Origin: Rhodospirillaceae bacterium
Lineage (GTDB): Bacteria > Pseudomonadota > Alphaproteobacteria > Rhodospirillales > UBA2165
Length of the DNA: 64,000 bases
Direction: 5' to 3'
Assembly (NCBI GenBank): GCA_018674495.1
Contig: JABHAA010000047.1
Location: 23,782 to 87,781 of the forward strand
Shown here: piece after piece, positions 9,278-17,937 of the stretch
How positions within the stretch are numbered: the first letter of the stretch is position 1
Layout of the letters: every line of letters begins with the position of its first letter
Notes under the pieces: generated by a model
Databases searched by the model: none
The model's input: only the letters and a program-made list of their open reading frames with translations
What the model was told of the DNA's origin: nothing
Translations under genes and position numbers: made by a program

Positions 9278-9335
9278 ACCGCTCGAGTAAGTTCGATTTG
9301 ACCAATATTAGATGACCCAAAAAGGAGGAACTATC

Positions 9336-10355
9336 ATGTCTGCGAATATACTAAAGACTTTGGCTATCACTGCCGGTGCGGTGCTAACCATCAGCTTGGC
9401 CGGCGGCGCCGGGGCCAAGGAATTCTACAAAATGTCGACCATTAGTATTCCGACGCCGTTTACCATAAATACAACCTTCGCCAAAATTATTCAGAAGTAC
9501 AATCCTGATATCGAGATTCAAGTTAACGCCACCGGCGCCGCGCCGCGCCATGCACTCGATGCCGCCAACGGCAAGACTGATTTCCTGATGGGGGCTCCGT
9601 CCTTGCACCATATATTTTCGAATGGCCTGGCGATGTTCAAGAAGGTCAAGAACGCGAAAGCGCTATCACAGAACCTTCGCGCCGTCTTCAATTACCGGAT
9701 TGGCTTTTACCATTTCGGCGTCTACGGGAATTCAGGCATTACCGAGTTCAAGCATCTCAAGGGCAAACGCGTCTTCCTCGGCCCGCCCGCCGCGGTTCAG
9801 CGCATCGTCGCCGGCAGCTTCATCGAAGCGATTACCGGGCTCAAGCCTGGCAAGGACTACGAAATCATCAAGCTTGGTTTTTCGGCCGCCGCGCAGGCGT
9901 TCCAGGATCGCCAGATCGACATCTTGGTCTCCACCGGCAATCCGCCCTCGTCGAATTTCGCACAGGTCGCGCTCACCAATAAAATCCGATTTCTGGGCGC
10001 GTCCGATGCCGATTGGTCATCGGCACCGATGAAGAAAGTTATGAAAATTCCCGGACGGACACGCGGCCAGTTCGCCCCGGACGCCTATGGCAAGAACCAG
10101 GTCAACGCCAAGCCCGTGCAGACCATCGCGGCGTGGGTCGGCCTGGTTACCCGCAAAGGCATTCCCGAGGACGTGATCTATAAAATGACCAAGACCTTTT
10201 GGGATCATATCGACGAAATGCACGCCATCGCCCCCTGGGCCAAGGACGCTCTTAACTTCGATAATGCCTTCAAGTCCATGAACATGAAGCTGCACCCGGG
10301 CGCCTTGCGCTACTACAAGGAAAAAGGCCTGAACATCCCCAAGAACGTTATGTAA
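9336..10355 (+). CDS. TRAP transporter solute receptor, TAXI family
   Basis: Periplasmic binding protein of 339 residues for the fused permease just upstream. The signal peptide covers about residues 1-26, with hydrophobic LKTLAITAGAVLTISLAGG ending at AGA. TAXI-like stretches include ATGAAPRHALDAANGKTDF and LKHLKGKRVFLGPPA-like features (FKHLKGKRVFLGPPAAVQ). I chose ATG 9336 because a strong AAAGGAGG sits just before it; the frame is open to 9312 but has no better ribosome site there. An intrinsic terminator follows the stop. The ligand is unknown; the neighbouring sulfatase genes make a sulfated or aromatic anion conceivable. Confidence 0.9.
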   Translation: MSANILKTLAITAGAVLTISLAGGAGAKEFYKMSTISIPTPFTINTTFAKIIQKYNPDIEIQVNATGAAPRHALDAANGKTDFLMGAPSLHHIFSNGLAMFKKVKNAKALSQNLRAVFNYRIGFYHFGVYGNSGITEFKHLKGKRVFLGPPAAVQRIVAGSFIEAITGLKPGKDYEIIKLGFSAAAQAFQDRQIDILVSTGNPPSSNFAQVALTNKIRFLGASDADWSSAPMKKVMKIPGRTRGQFAPDAYGKNQVNAKPVQTIAAWVGLVTRKGIPEDVIYKMTKTFWDHIDEMHAIAPWAKDALNFDNAFKSMNMKLHPGALRYYKEKGLNIPKNVM

Positions 10356-10386
10356 AAATTGATTGCCTCCCGAAATCAAACTGAAT

Positions 10387-10415
10387 GCGGGCCCTCTGGG
10401 GTCCGCCATTTTTTT
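10387..10415 (+). terminator. Rho-independent terminator of the TAXI TRAP operon
   Basis: GCGGGCCC and GGGTCCGC form an 8-bp stem (one G-U pair) with a 4-base loop, followed by CCATTTTTTT. It lies 31 bp after the receptor stop and separates it from the convergent GntR gene. Confidence 0.8.
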
Positions 10416-10435
10416 GGAGCCATTAAGCGCTCGCG

Positions 10436-11095
10436 CTATGCGTCTTTGCTGGCCAGCCACAAAACTTTGAAAGAACGCCGTACCGATTCGGTGTGCATCT
10501 TCATCTGCATGGCTGCCCATTCCCGGTCACCATCTTCTAGGGCCGCGATGATCTGGTTGTGCTGAGCGGTAGCCTGCGGGTTATGTTGGATGTTAATTTT
10601 GCCAAAGCGTAAAAATATGGTGTTTGGAAAATCTACCAAACGCAAAACAATATCCCGTAGCCTATCATTGCCCGAGGCACAGTGAATAACCCGGTGGAAT
10701 TCTGAATTGAGATCAATATAGCGACGGCTAACATCCTTCTCGTCATCGGAGTTCAGCCCTGCCATTTTCTCATTTAATTCTTTCAGAAATTCGATTTCGG
10801 TTTTGGATATACGCTCCGCCGCCAAGCCGGCGCTGTAGCTTTCCAGCATGCTAAGAACATCAAAATTTTGCTCGAATAGGGTCTCGTCAACTTCCGATAC
10901 ATAGGTCCGATGATTGGCCTTGATCGAAACCAGGCCTTCGTCGGCCAAGGCTCGGATTGCTTGTCTAACCGGCGTCCGGCTAACCCGGCAGATACGCACC
11001 AGATCCAGTTCTTTCAGTTGGTGCCCCGGCTCGAATTCGCCGGCCAAAATGCTATTTCGTATCGTTTGATAGGCATCTTCCCGTGCCGTCGCCAT
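10436..11095 (-). CDS. GntR-family regulator, FadR/FCD subfamily
   Basis: A 219-residue repressor-type protein. The winged helix-turn-helix occupies about residues 1-70 (AYQTIRNSILAGEFEPGHQL, then LDLVRICRVSRTPVRQAIR). An all-helical FCD ligand domain follows, with metal/ligand residues such as the Asp and His of DLNSEFHRVIHCASGND. I start at ATG 11095, which has TAGGAG seven bases upstream; the frame is open to a TTG at 11125. It is the last gene of the leftward set tctC, tctAB, gntR. FCD members usually sense carboxylates and repress their catabolic genes. TTGTACAA-type sites in front of tctC, the TRAP operon and the sulfatase locus are candidate targets. Confidence 0.9.
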   Translation of the reverse strand: MATAREDAYQTIRNSILAGEFEPGHQLKELDLVRICRVSRTPVRQAIRALADEGLVSIKANHRTYVSEVDETLFEQNFDVLSMLESYSAGLAAERISKTEIEFLKELNEKMAGLNSDDEKDVSRRYIDLNSEFHRVIHCASGNDRLRDIVLRLVDFPNTIFLRFGKINIQHNPQATAQHNQIIAALEDGDREWAAMQMKMHTESVRRSFKVLWLASKDA

Positions 11096-11232
11096 GGCGC
11101 GTCTCCTACTAGTGCTGACCTTCAAGTAGCATATATTAACGTCTTAGGATTGTGCCGCAATGCAAAGGCTAGACCGTGTTGCCAAGCCATTCCAGATCAT
11201 CATTTCGAGTGCAGCGCCCGCATCCGATCCCA

Positions 11233-13260
11233 TCAAACAAACAACCATTCTGGCAGCCATTCTGGCAGCAGGTTAGGAAGCCATGTCGATAGCCACGCCG
11301 AATACCAATGCAAGTGCATAATTCGATCATAGAAACCAATTAGCAAAAGCCATCCGATAGCGGCATAGCCCAAGGCAACTTTCCAACTGTAATTTCCCCA
11401 TAAAAGGAGATAGGTGACGATAAACAATGGGAGGGCGAGCTTTTGACCAATGATCAGCATTATCAAGATCATCGCGCCCAGATGGGCGAAAAACAAAACC
11501 GTCTTAGGTAAATCTGCTTTTTCTGATGTGACCGACATGACCTTGCCGATTGAACCCAGTACTTCGATCTGAGCAAGCAAAGCTCTTCCGTCCATCACCA
11601 AAACAAATAAAATTGTCGCCAAGCCAGAAATGATTGCCACATTGGGAAACAGGCTGACAGATACAGGCCATTGCCGGGCCTCAAATCCTGCCCATAAAAA
11701 TAGACAACACAGAAATATTGCCATCGGAAAAGAAATTATAGGATTCCGCTCGGCGCCTTCTCCGGCGCTCGGGGCCTCGTCATTTTTCTTTTGCTGCCTC
11801 AAATTTTTGGCGGCAAAGAACATCGTGATGGCTATCAAGGAGATTATTATCAAGACGATCGGCCGTGTAATCCAACCGGCGCCATCGTGGGCTAACATGC
11901 TTATCTGGAAAGAGTTTTCCATGATGCCGCCAAGAATTAATGCCAGCACAAGTGGCGGGCGCGGCCAACCTCCCCGCTTCATCGCGAATCCGACAATGCC
12001 CATTGTCAGGCAGCTAATCCAGTCTCCCAATGAAGCACCGCCCAACCAGGCACCCATAAAGACAAAAAGAATGACACCCGGAACAAGCAGGTGACCGGGC
12101 AGGAAGGCGACCTTGGCCACTTGCTTGCTCCACGCCATCAATAGCAACGCGGCAACGATGTTGGCGACAACAATGCTCCAAACCATGCTGTAGGTAATAT
12201 GGAGATCTGTTGTCAGCATATCGGGCCCGGGTTTTAAGCCGACAATGATGAGAGCGCCGAGAAGAATGGCAGTCCCCAAACTGCCCGGAATACCAAATGC
12301 GACGGTTGGCAAAAGCGATCCGCCGCGGGTTGCATTGTTCGCGGCCTCTGGGGCAATGACACCGCGGATATCACCACGGCCAAACATGGATTTGTCCTTA
12401 GCGCTTTGAACGGCGTGCCCGTAAGCCACCCAATCCACGATCGCCGCGCCCAACCCCGGAAGCATGCCAACATAGGTGCCGATCACCGCACAACGAAGCG
12501 CAAGCCACCAATGCCGGAAGGCATCCTTGACGCCTTCAAAAATTCCACCGTCTTCGGCCTCATCGGCCGATATCTGCGATATGGATACATTGCGGATGGC
12601 AAGCTCGATAATTTCCGGAATGGCGAAAAAGCCCAATACGACGGGGATCAGCGGCAAATTATCGAGGAGATAATCCGAACCGAAATTAAAGCGCGGTATC
12701 GCTACGGTTTCCGCATACCCTACGGTGGACATCAAGATGCCTAGCGCCGCAACCGTCAGGCCTTTCATGATTGAGCCCCCGGATAGAGAACTCACCATCG
12801 CCAAGCCAAGGACACCCAACATAAACAGCTCTGGAGAATTAAATAACAAAATTATGGGCAGGATCAATGGCAAGGAAACGGCCAGAATCATCGCTCCAAA
12901 GACGCCGCCAAACGCGGAAACCGTAAATGCCGCGCCGAAAGCCCGCGCCGCCTTGCCTTGTTGCGCCAGCGGATAACCATCGAGAATCGTTGCCTGCGAC
13001 GCCGCCGTGCCTGGGATGCCCAACATCACGGATGCAATGGTGTCACTGGTGGTGGTCACGGCAAACATCCCCAAAAGAAGCGCAAATGCCGGCACCGGCT
13101 CCATGCCGAAAGCAAAAGGCAACAGCATGACAAGGCCAATAATACCGCCGAGTCCGGGGACCGCCCCCAACCAAATACCTATAAAAACGCCCAGGAACAG
13201 ATAGCCAATCGCCGGCCATTCGAATACCAGAAATAGCCCAGTGATAAATGCGTCTAACAT
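11233..13260 (-). CDS. tctA: TTT-family transporter permease, TctA-TctB fusion
   Basis: Membrane component of a tripartite tricarboxylate transporter, 675 residues. The TctA part (about 1-500) shows IWLGAVPGLGGIIG, TSDTIASVMLGIPGTAASQA and DGYPLAQQGKAARAFGAA. After a charged linker (about residues 500-520) the last about 150 residues form four hydrophobic segments like the small TctB subunit (beginning NPIISFPMAIFLCCLFLWAG), which normally is a separate gene. No other tctB is present nearby. I use ATG 13260; the frame is open to a TTG at 13284. The extreme C-terminus is Trp/Pro-rich (LPNLLPEWLPEWLFV), partly from a 12-bp tandem duplication at 11244-11267. Works with the binding protein at 13522. 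Confidence 0.9.
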   Translation of the reverse strand: MLDAFITGLFLVFEWPAIGYLFLGVFIGIWLGAVPGLGGIIGLVMLLPFAFGMEPVPAFALLLGMFAVTTTSDTIASVMLGIPGTAASQATILDGYPLAQQGKAARAFGAAFTVSAFGGVFGAMILAVSLPLILPIILLFNSPELFMLGVLGLAMVSSLSGGSIMKGLTVAALGILMSTVGYAETVAIPRFNFGSDYLLDNLPLIPVVLGFFAIPEIIELAIRNVSISQISADEAEDGGIFEGVKDAFRHWWLALRCAVIGTYVGMLPGLGAAIVDWVAYGHAVQSAKDKSMFGRGDIRGVIAPEAANNATRGGSLLPTVAFGIPGSLGTAILLGALIIVGLKPGPDMLTTDLHITYSMVWSIVVANIVAALLLMAWSKQVAKVAFLPGHLLVPGVILFVFMGAWLGGASLGDWISCLTMGIVGFAMKRGGWPRPPLVLALILGGIMENSFQISMLAHDGAGWITRPIVLIIISLIAITMFFAAKNLRQQKKNDEAPSAGEGAERNPIISFPMAIFLCCLFLWAGFEARQWPVSVSLFPNVAIISGLATILFVLVMDGRALLAQIEVLGSIGKVMSVTSEKADLPKTVLFFAHLGAMILIMLIIGQKLALPLFIVTYLLLWGNYSWKVALGYAAIGWLLLIGFYDRIMHLHWYSAWLSTWLPNLLPEWLPEWLFV

Positions 13261-13521
13261 GGAGCCCCCAAAGCCACCGATCAACTACAATCTTGCCACG
13301 CGGACCTCAGATTCTTGGCCGAGCAAAGTCCACACTTCCTGAACTTCCATATAATCTTTATCGGCAGATAGCGTCAGTTTAGTTTGGCGTGACTGGGCAC
13401 AGATTGTTCCTGTGCCTGTTTTATTATTCTCGAACGACGCCGGAACGGAACCAAATTTTTGGTTTCCTTCCGGCGCTCGATTGACCTGGTTGCTTATCGA
13501 TTTTGGGATTTACTTTCTATT

Positions 13522-14610
13522 TTATTTAGACCTTACGCCCATAATCTTCTTCAGATACGCCAGAGCTGGCGGCGAAATATTGCGAAAGTTCGCCACTACG
13601 GCTTCTGCATCCGCTCCGGTCAGGAAATTTGGAGCATCGTGCATCTGTTTTTTCCAGGCCGCCAGGAACGCGGGATCTTTTGCCGTGGCAATATGGGCTC
13701 TACGCAATTCGGCAACAACTTCGTCCGATGCGCCTGGCGGTGCTATGAGCCAGAGCGGCCAGGTCATGAAGGTTGAGTACCATTTGTAGGTTTCCCATTT
13801 GGAACCGGTCGGCGCTTTTCCGGTCACCTCTTGATAAAAATCGACAAAATGATTTACGCCTTTACCATATCGATCACCGAGTTTACGCGCCTTGCCGGAG
13901 GCAACATTAAACTGACTGTGATAATATAGCGAAATGGCAGAACCCTTTTTCAGAATGTCATTGGCATAAAAGGCCCAGTAACCAGGATTGCCGGTGGTCA
14001 ATGCCTTGATCTCACCGGCCATGATCGCGGCTTTCATTTTTGGCTGGTTGCGATAGCTCGGGATGTGGCGGTTTTCCAAGCCAAGCAATTCAAAGGACAT
14101 TTGTGTAAAAACGTCCAGCGCCCGGCCGATACCGACGCCGCCTGAAACAACCAGGCCGGCCTTGACGATATCTTTTGGCGAATTGATTCCGGGTTTAAGA
14201 TCCGCGCGTACGATGGTCGTGAAGGCGTCGCCACTGGTGCCAATAATTTTGAGATCTTCCGGTTTATATCTAATACCCGGAATGCCGCCGACCACGCCGG
14301 CAAGATTGACCGAACCCCAGGACAAATGGGTGCCGTCTTTTTTGGCTTTAGAGGTCAGAAAATTGAGCGCCTTGTTGCCACCTCCGCCCGGCATATTCTT
14401 GATGATCATGCTGGGCTTGCCGGCAATATGGTTCGGCATAAACTTGATAAATATCCGCGCCGTTCGGGTAAGCCCGCCGCCCGCGCCTGCCGGAACAAAG
14501 ACTTCAATGGTTTTGTCTTTGAACCTTTGTGCTTGGGCCGGTTGTTGAGTAGCCAGAATGAGGGCGGCCCCTGATAAAACCGTATAAACCAACAAATTTG
14601 AGAATTTCAT
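13522..14610 (-). CDS. tctC: TTT transporter substrate-binding protein (TctC/Bug family)
   Basis: A 362-residue periplasmic binding protein. The signal peptide is MKFSNLLVYTVLSGAALI followed by a cleavage region at PAQAQ. Bug-family hallmarks include FVPAGAGGGLTRTARIF at the first ligand loop and MPGGGGNKALNFL at the second. I place the start at ATG 14610; upstream codons in frame lack a signal-peptide context. It is the first gene of the tctC-tctAB-gntR set, with a 261-bp gap before tctAB that contains no gene. Bug proteins bind carboxylates or amides; the ligand here is unknown. Confidence 0.9.
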   Translation of the reverse strand: MKFSNLLVYTVLSGAALILATQQPAQAQRFKDKTIEVFVPAGAGGGLTRTARIFIKFMPNHIAGKPSMIIKNMPGGGGNKALNFLTSKAKKDGTHLSWGSVNLAGVVGGIPGIRYKPEDLKIIGTSGDAFTTIVRADLKPGINSPKDIVKAGLVVSGGVGIGRALDVFTQMSFELLGLENRHIPSYRNQPKMKAAIMAGEIKALTTGNPGYWAFYANDILKKGSAISLYYHSQFNVASGKARKLGDRYGKGVNHFVDFYQEVTGKAPTGSKWETYKWYSTFMTWPLWLIAPPGASDEVVAELRRAHIATAKDPAFLAAWKKQMHDAPNFLTGADAEAVVANFRNISPPALAYLKKIMGVRSK

Positions 14611-14950
14611 ATCATTGTATCCCTGTATATTTCCGTAAACGGGAAGCTGGACCGTGAATATTCGATCGGCAATTTTGCTCACCAAATAATTTAATTTATC
14701 TTTCAAAAAGGTACAACAAAAATATAATTATATTGGTTTAAAATAACACAGTATTATCCATGAAATTTAAAAAATTATTAAATTACTTTGTGTTATAAAA
14801 TTTTCTATAAAAACTCCAAAAAGAAAAAGTTGAACATAATTGAAAATATCGTTATCCATTTAGGCTGAAAGCGCATTATTTGGTTTTGAATTTTCGCTGG
14901 CAACCACGACTGTCGCTAGAATGATCGGCCCCGGCGGAGGGCTCGATAGG
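14611..14950. other. AT-rich promoter region upstream of tctC
   Basis: No gene is visible. Positions 14700-14870 are strongly AT-rich and contain GTACAACAAA at 14711-14720, matching the motif seen before the TRAP permease and the sulfatase locus. The region also holds the 3' flank of the arylsulfotransferase gene ending at 14951. Confidence 0.55.
14711..14720 (+). promoter_or_regulatory. GTACAACAAA motif upstream of tctC (candidate GntR operator)
   Basis: GGTACAACAAAAAT shares the GTACAACAA core with sites at 7028 and 17826. It lies 101 bp upstream of the tctC start, inside an AT-rich promoter block. If it is bound by the GntR regulator, the tctC-tctAB-gntR set would be autoregulated. Confidence 0.4.
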
Positions 14951-16564
14951 TTAAAGCGATGCGATGCGGGCGCCGCCAAACACTTCCCAGCCAACGATGT
15001 CGTCCGGGTCGCGCACATGAACTTCAAACAGGATTTTGTTGTCCGGGTCATATTCGCGGATTCGCCCCCAATAACAAAAATCACTCATATGCCATTTTGA
15101 ACGATCCCACTCCTGCCACTGAAAGTCGGCTATTGTGACATTCCCTTGGACATCGAGGACGGGTCCTTCGGGCGCGCAGAAGGAATCGATGACCAGATGA
15201 TTCCCTGTTTCGGCCAATCTGTGGCAATCACCCATGGCCCAGGAAACAACCTTATCGTCGCTGTCGTCTGTTGTTGACGTCCACACTTGCTCAACGGTCC
15301 CCTTGGCTTCGTCAACCATATATTCAACGCCTCTGGAATAACTTTCCGCCGGCTTGAGCGGCCGATCAAAAGGTCGGCGCTGGTAGTTTCCATTATCATA
15401 GACGGAGATACTGCCATCGGCATTTACGCGTGGGTTATGACCATGCCAGGTCCAGCGGATATTTGGATCAATTGGATTGAGCAACTTTAATTTTTGTGGA
15501 TCATCCCAACCTTCATGAGGCGAAATAATCCAAACAATTTCGCCGGAATCCTTGTCGATTTTTATAAAAGCGTCCTGATTGCGTAATGAGACAATTACAC
15601 CGCCATTGACCTGATCAAGGGTAACGCCATTGCCATGAGACCAATCGACGTGATTGGGAAAGCCGCGCACATGCCAAAACGGGCTGAAGGTGTCATAGCC
15701 AATTCGGTAGGGATCCAGATAGTCAAAAGCATCCCATTGCCAAACAACATCGCCGGCGCTGGTAAATTCCAAGATTCTGTCTCCGACGACTTGTTTGGTG
15801 CCGCGCGGTGCCGTTGGGTCGGTATCTGACGTTGGGTAGTCATCGAAGGTTCTGGCATTAGCTGACATGCACAAGAAGTTGCCGTCGGGCGTCTCATGGG
15901 GTTGATGATGAAGGCTATCGGCGTCAATCGAGATACCGCCTTCGACGCGGCCGGCGGGGCGCCTGCTGGCAAACCAGGTTGTTAAAATTTCGCCCCGAAT
16001 ATCCATCTCGATCGAACGATAGTCGGCCGTATGAAAAAACAAATTTCCATTTGATAGTTTTTGAATGCCGGAGATTCTGAAGTCCGAACGGTAGTACCAG
16101 ACCACGCAGCCTTCTTCGTCGAGTGCCACAAGAAGTGAGTAGTCGCGCAAGAATTTACGCTGGCGCGGCGTATGCCAAATCATCCGGGTCACCGGGCGGC
16201 GGCGCAAAGACAGCAAGGTAAATCCAGGCTCCATAGGAATAGGCGTGGCGGATTTCACGTCGAACACCGGCATGTCCCGTAAATCGCCTGGTAACGGTGG
16301 CGTGCGCCAATGCATTTCCGGTAATTCAGATCGGGCGCCATCAATCGTGACCAAGGATGCTTTGACCGTATAATCCTGATCCGCGCGCAAGCCGGTAAGG
16401 GCTATCCCCTTGGCGCCGTCGACTTCGCTGACTTCGATGTTGCGGACATGGTCGCCGCTGCTCAGGTGAACGGAAACTTTGCCGGCCTTAAAGCCGTCGA
16501 TGTACAATATGGCGACCAATCCAATTCGATGATCGGGAACAGGTTTGATTTCCGCATTGATCAT
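14951..16564 (-). CDS. Arylsulfotransferase (ASST)-family protein, copy 1
   Basis: A 537-residue member of the ASST family, which in characterised cases moves a sulfuryl group between phenols without PAPS through a sulfated histidine. The N-terminal about 95 residues look like a small beta-sandwich. The rest is a propeller with conserved patches: ADSLHHQPHETPDGNFL, DWSHGNGVTL with His310 as candidate catalytic residue, SLRNQDAFIKID, and WTWHGHNPRV at residues 371-380. No signal peptide is seen, unlike the periplasmic enterobacterial ASST, so a cytoplasmic location is likely. It lies 56 bp downstream of the alcohol dehydrogenase, probably in one transcript. A paralogue is at 19525. Activity on aryl sulfates is inferred from family only. 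Confidence 0.85.
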   Translation of the reverse strand: MINAEIKPVPDHRIGLVAILYIDGFKAGKVSVHLSSGDHVRNIEVSEVDGAKGIALTGLRADQDYTVKASLVTIDGARSELPEMHWRTPPLPGDLRDMPVFDVKSATPIPMEPGFTLLSLRRRPVTRMIWHTPRQRKFLRDYSLLVALDEEGCVVWYYRSDFRISGIQKLSNGNLFFHTADYRSIEMDIRGEILTTWFASRRPAGRVEGGISIDADSLHHQPHETPDGNFLCMSANARTFDDYPTSDTDPTAPRGTKQVVGDRILEFTSAGDVVWQWDAFDYLDPYRIGYDTFSPFWHVRGFPNHVDWSHGNGVTLDQVNGGVIVSLRNQDAFIKIDKDSGEIVWIISPHEGWDDPQKLKLLNPIDPNIRWTWHGHNPRVNADGSISVYDNGNYQRRPFDRPLKPAESYSRGVEYMVDEAKGTVEQVWTSTTDDSDDKVVSWAMGDCHRLAETGNHLVIDSFCAPEGPVLDVQGNVTIADFQWQEWDRSKWHMSDFCYWGRIREYDPDNKILFEVHVRDPDDIVGWEVFGGARIASL

Positions 16565-16620
16565 GGAACAATTCCTGACATAAATCGGTCAAAATTTTGT
16601 TGTGAATTGGAAGGTGCCCG

Positions 16621-17715
16621 TTAGTTCATTTGCAGGACCGGTTTGATGGTCGTACCGGTTTCGCTGTCGTGGAAAGCCTGTTCAATGTCGTCGAATGGGT
16701 AGTACCGAATAAGCCGGTCAAATGGGAATCTCCCTTGCATAAAAAAATCGACCAGTCGCGGGATGAAGACTTCGGGATTGCTGTTGCCTTCGGTAATGCC
16801 GACAATTTTTCGCGCTTTCATAAGGTGCCGCATGGGGACCGTCAGTTCGCCCGTTTCCTCGGGCGGTGCGACAAAACCGAATGTACCGTTGGGCGCCAGA
16901 ACTTCGATGGCATGTCCCATTACCGGCGCCAGGCTGGTCGTATCGAGTGTAAAATCGACGCCATCTGGAAGAAGGCCGAGAATACGATCACTAGCCGGGC
17001 CGTCGTCCGCGCGGATAACTTCATCGGCCCCCAGTTCCGCCGCCATTTGCAAGCGGTTCGGATGAAGATCAACGGCGATGATGCGTCCCGCGCCGGCGAT
17101 CTTTGCCGCCATCACCGCCGAAAGGCCGAGAGAGCCGGCCCCGAACACGGCCAACGTCTGGCCTGGTTGGAGCTTGAAAACATTCAGCACCGCCCCGGCG
17201 CCGGTCTGGATACCGCAGCCGAGCGGCCCAAGCGCTTCCAGCGGCGCGTCTTTCCGAACTTTTACGATGCCGCGCCGCTTGCCGATTGCATGGGTGGCAA
17301 ACGAAGATTGATTAAAAAAGTCGCCATGGACCGGGCCCTCATTGCCTTGAAGATAGTAAGAGCCATCGGGCCGGGTGCAGGCAAAATGATCGGTGCTATA
17401 ACAAATCGCCGGCTCACTGTTCAGACAGCTTGGACATTGGCCGCAGGATGCAAAGGTCATCACCACATGATCGCCTTTGGTAATATCGGTGACGCCGGAG
17501 CCAATTGCCTCAACCACCCCTGAGCCTTCATGGCCGAGGACGACGGGCCGTGGCGAGCGGCCGCTGGGACCAGCCACCTTCAGATCGGTATGACAAACAC
17601 CTGTCGCCGTCAGGCGAACCAAAACCTCGCCTTCATCCGGGCCTGTGAGTTCCAGCTCTTCCAACGATGGTTTCAGGCTTTCATCGCGAAAAACGGCCGC
17701 CCTGATTTTGGTCAT
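16621..17715 (-). CDS. Zinc-dependent alcohol dehydrogenase, aryl-alcohol/class III-like
   Basis: A 364-residue medium-chain dehydrogenase. Catalytic zinc ligands are Cys41 (GVCHTD), His62-Glu63 (LGHEGSGVVEAIG) and Cys167 (PLGCGIQTGAG). The structural zinc cysteines are 91, 94, 97 and 105 (CGQCPSCLNSEPAIC). The NAD-binding motif is VFGAGSLGLSAV. This layout matches benzyl-alcohol dehydrogenases and related class III enzymes. ATG 17715 is chosen; an in-frame TTG nine bases upstream has a better spaced AGGGGA and is possible. It is the first gene of a leftward pair with arylsulfotransferase copy 1 and diverges from the sulfatase. It may oxidise an alcohol released by sulfate-ester removal, which is inference. 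Confidence 0.9.
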   Translation of the reverse strand: MTKIRAAVFRDESLKPSLEELELTGPDEGEVLVRLTATGVCHTDLKVAGPSGRSPRPVVLGHEGSGVVEAIGSGVTDITKGDHVVMTFASCGQCPSCLNSEPAICYSTDHFACTRPDGSYYLQGNEGPVHGDFFNQSSFATHAIGKRRGIVKVRKDAPLEALGPLGCGIQTGAGAVLNVFKLQPGQTLAVFGAGSLGLSAVMAAKIAGAGRIIAVDLHPNRLQMAAELGADEVIRADDGPASDRILGLLPDGVDFTLDTTSLAPVMGHAIEVLAPNGTFGFVAPPEETGELTVPMRHLMKARKIVGITEGNSNPEVFIPRLVDFFMQGRFPFDRLIRYYPFDDIEQAFHDSETGTTIKPVLQMN

Positions 17716-17824
17716 CCTGTTCAACTTCCCCTGCCGTCAATTGCGGATAGCTGAGTGGGGACTATCCACCATGGATTTCATGCTTAATCGCTGGTCGAGT
17801 TTCTCTGATTTACGATTGACATAA

Positions 17825-17834
17825 TGTACAACAA
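17825..17834 (+). promoter_or_regulatory. TGTACAACAA motif in the divergent promoter, copy 1
   Basis: Located 110 bp upstream of the alcohol dehydrogenase start, within an AT-rich block. It shares GTACAACAA with the sites at 7028 and 14711. Candidate operator for the leftward pair. Confidence 0.42.
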
Positions 17835-17897
17835 TTTATAATTTTAAACAATGATAATCCTCAAATTACAGCGATAGTTTAAATATAATATTAAATT

Positions 17898-17906
17898 TTG
17901 TACAAT
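17898..17906 (+). promoter_or_regulatory. TTGTACAAT motif in the divergent promoter, copy 2
   Basis: Contains the full TTGTACAA palindrome and lies 32-40 bp upstream of the sulfatase start, where a bound repressor would block transcription. Together with copy 1 it gives one site for each side of the divergent promoter. Confidence 0.42.
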
Positions 17907-17937
17907 TATTTAAGATTGAGAGCGCATTCATAACGGC

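Noticed and set aside
13261..13521. A separate tctB gene between tctA and tctC
   Set aside because: No hydrophobic open frame on the minus strand lies in this gap; the TctB-like part is at the C-terminus of the tctA product.
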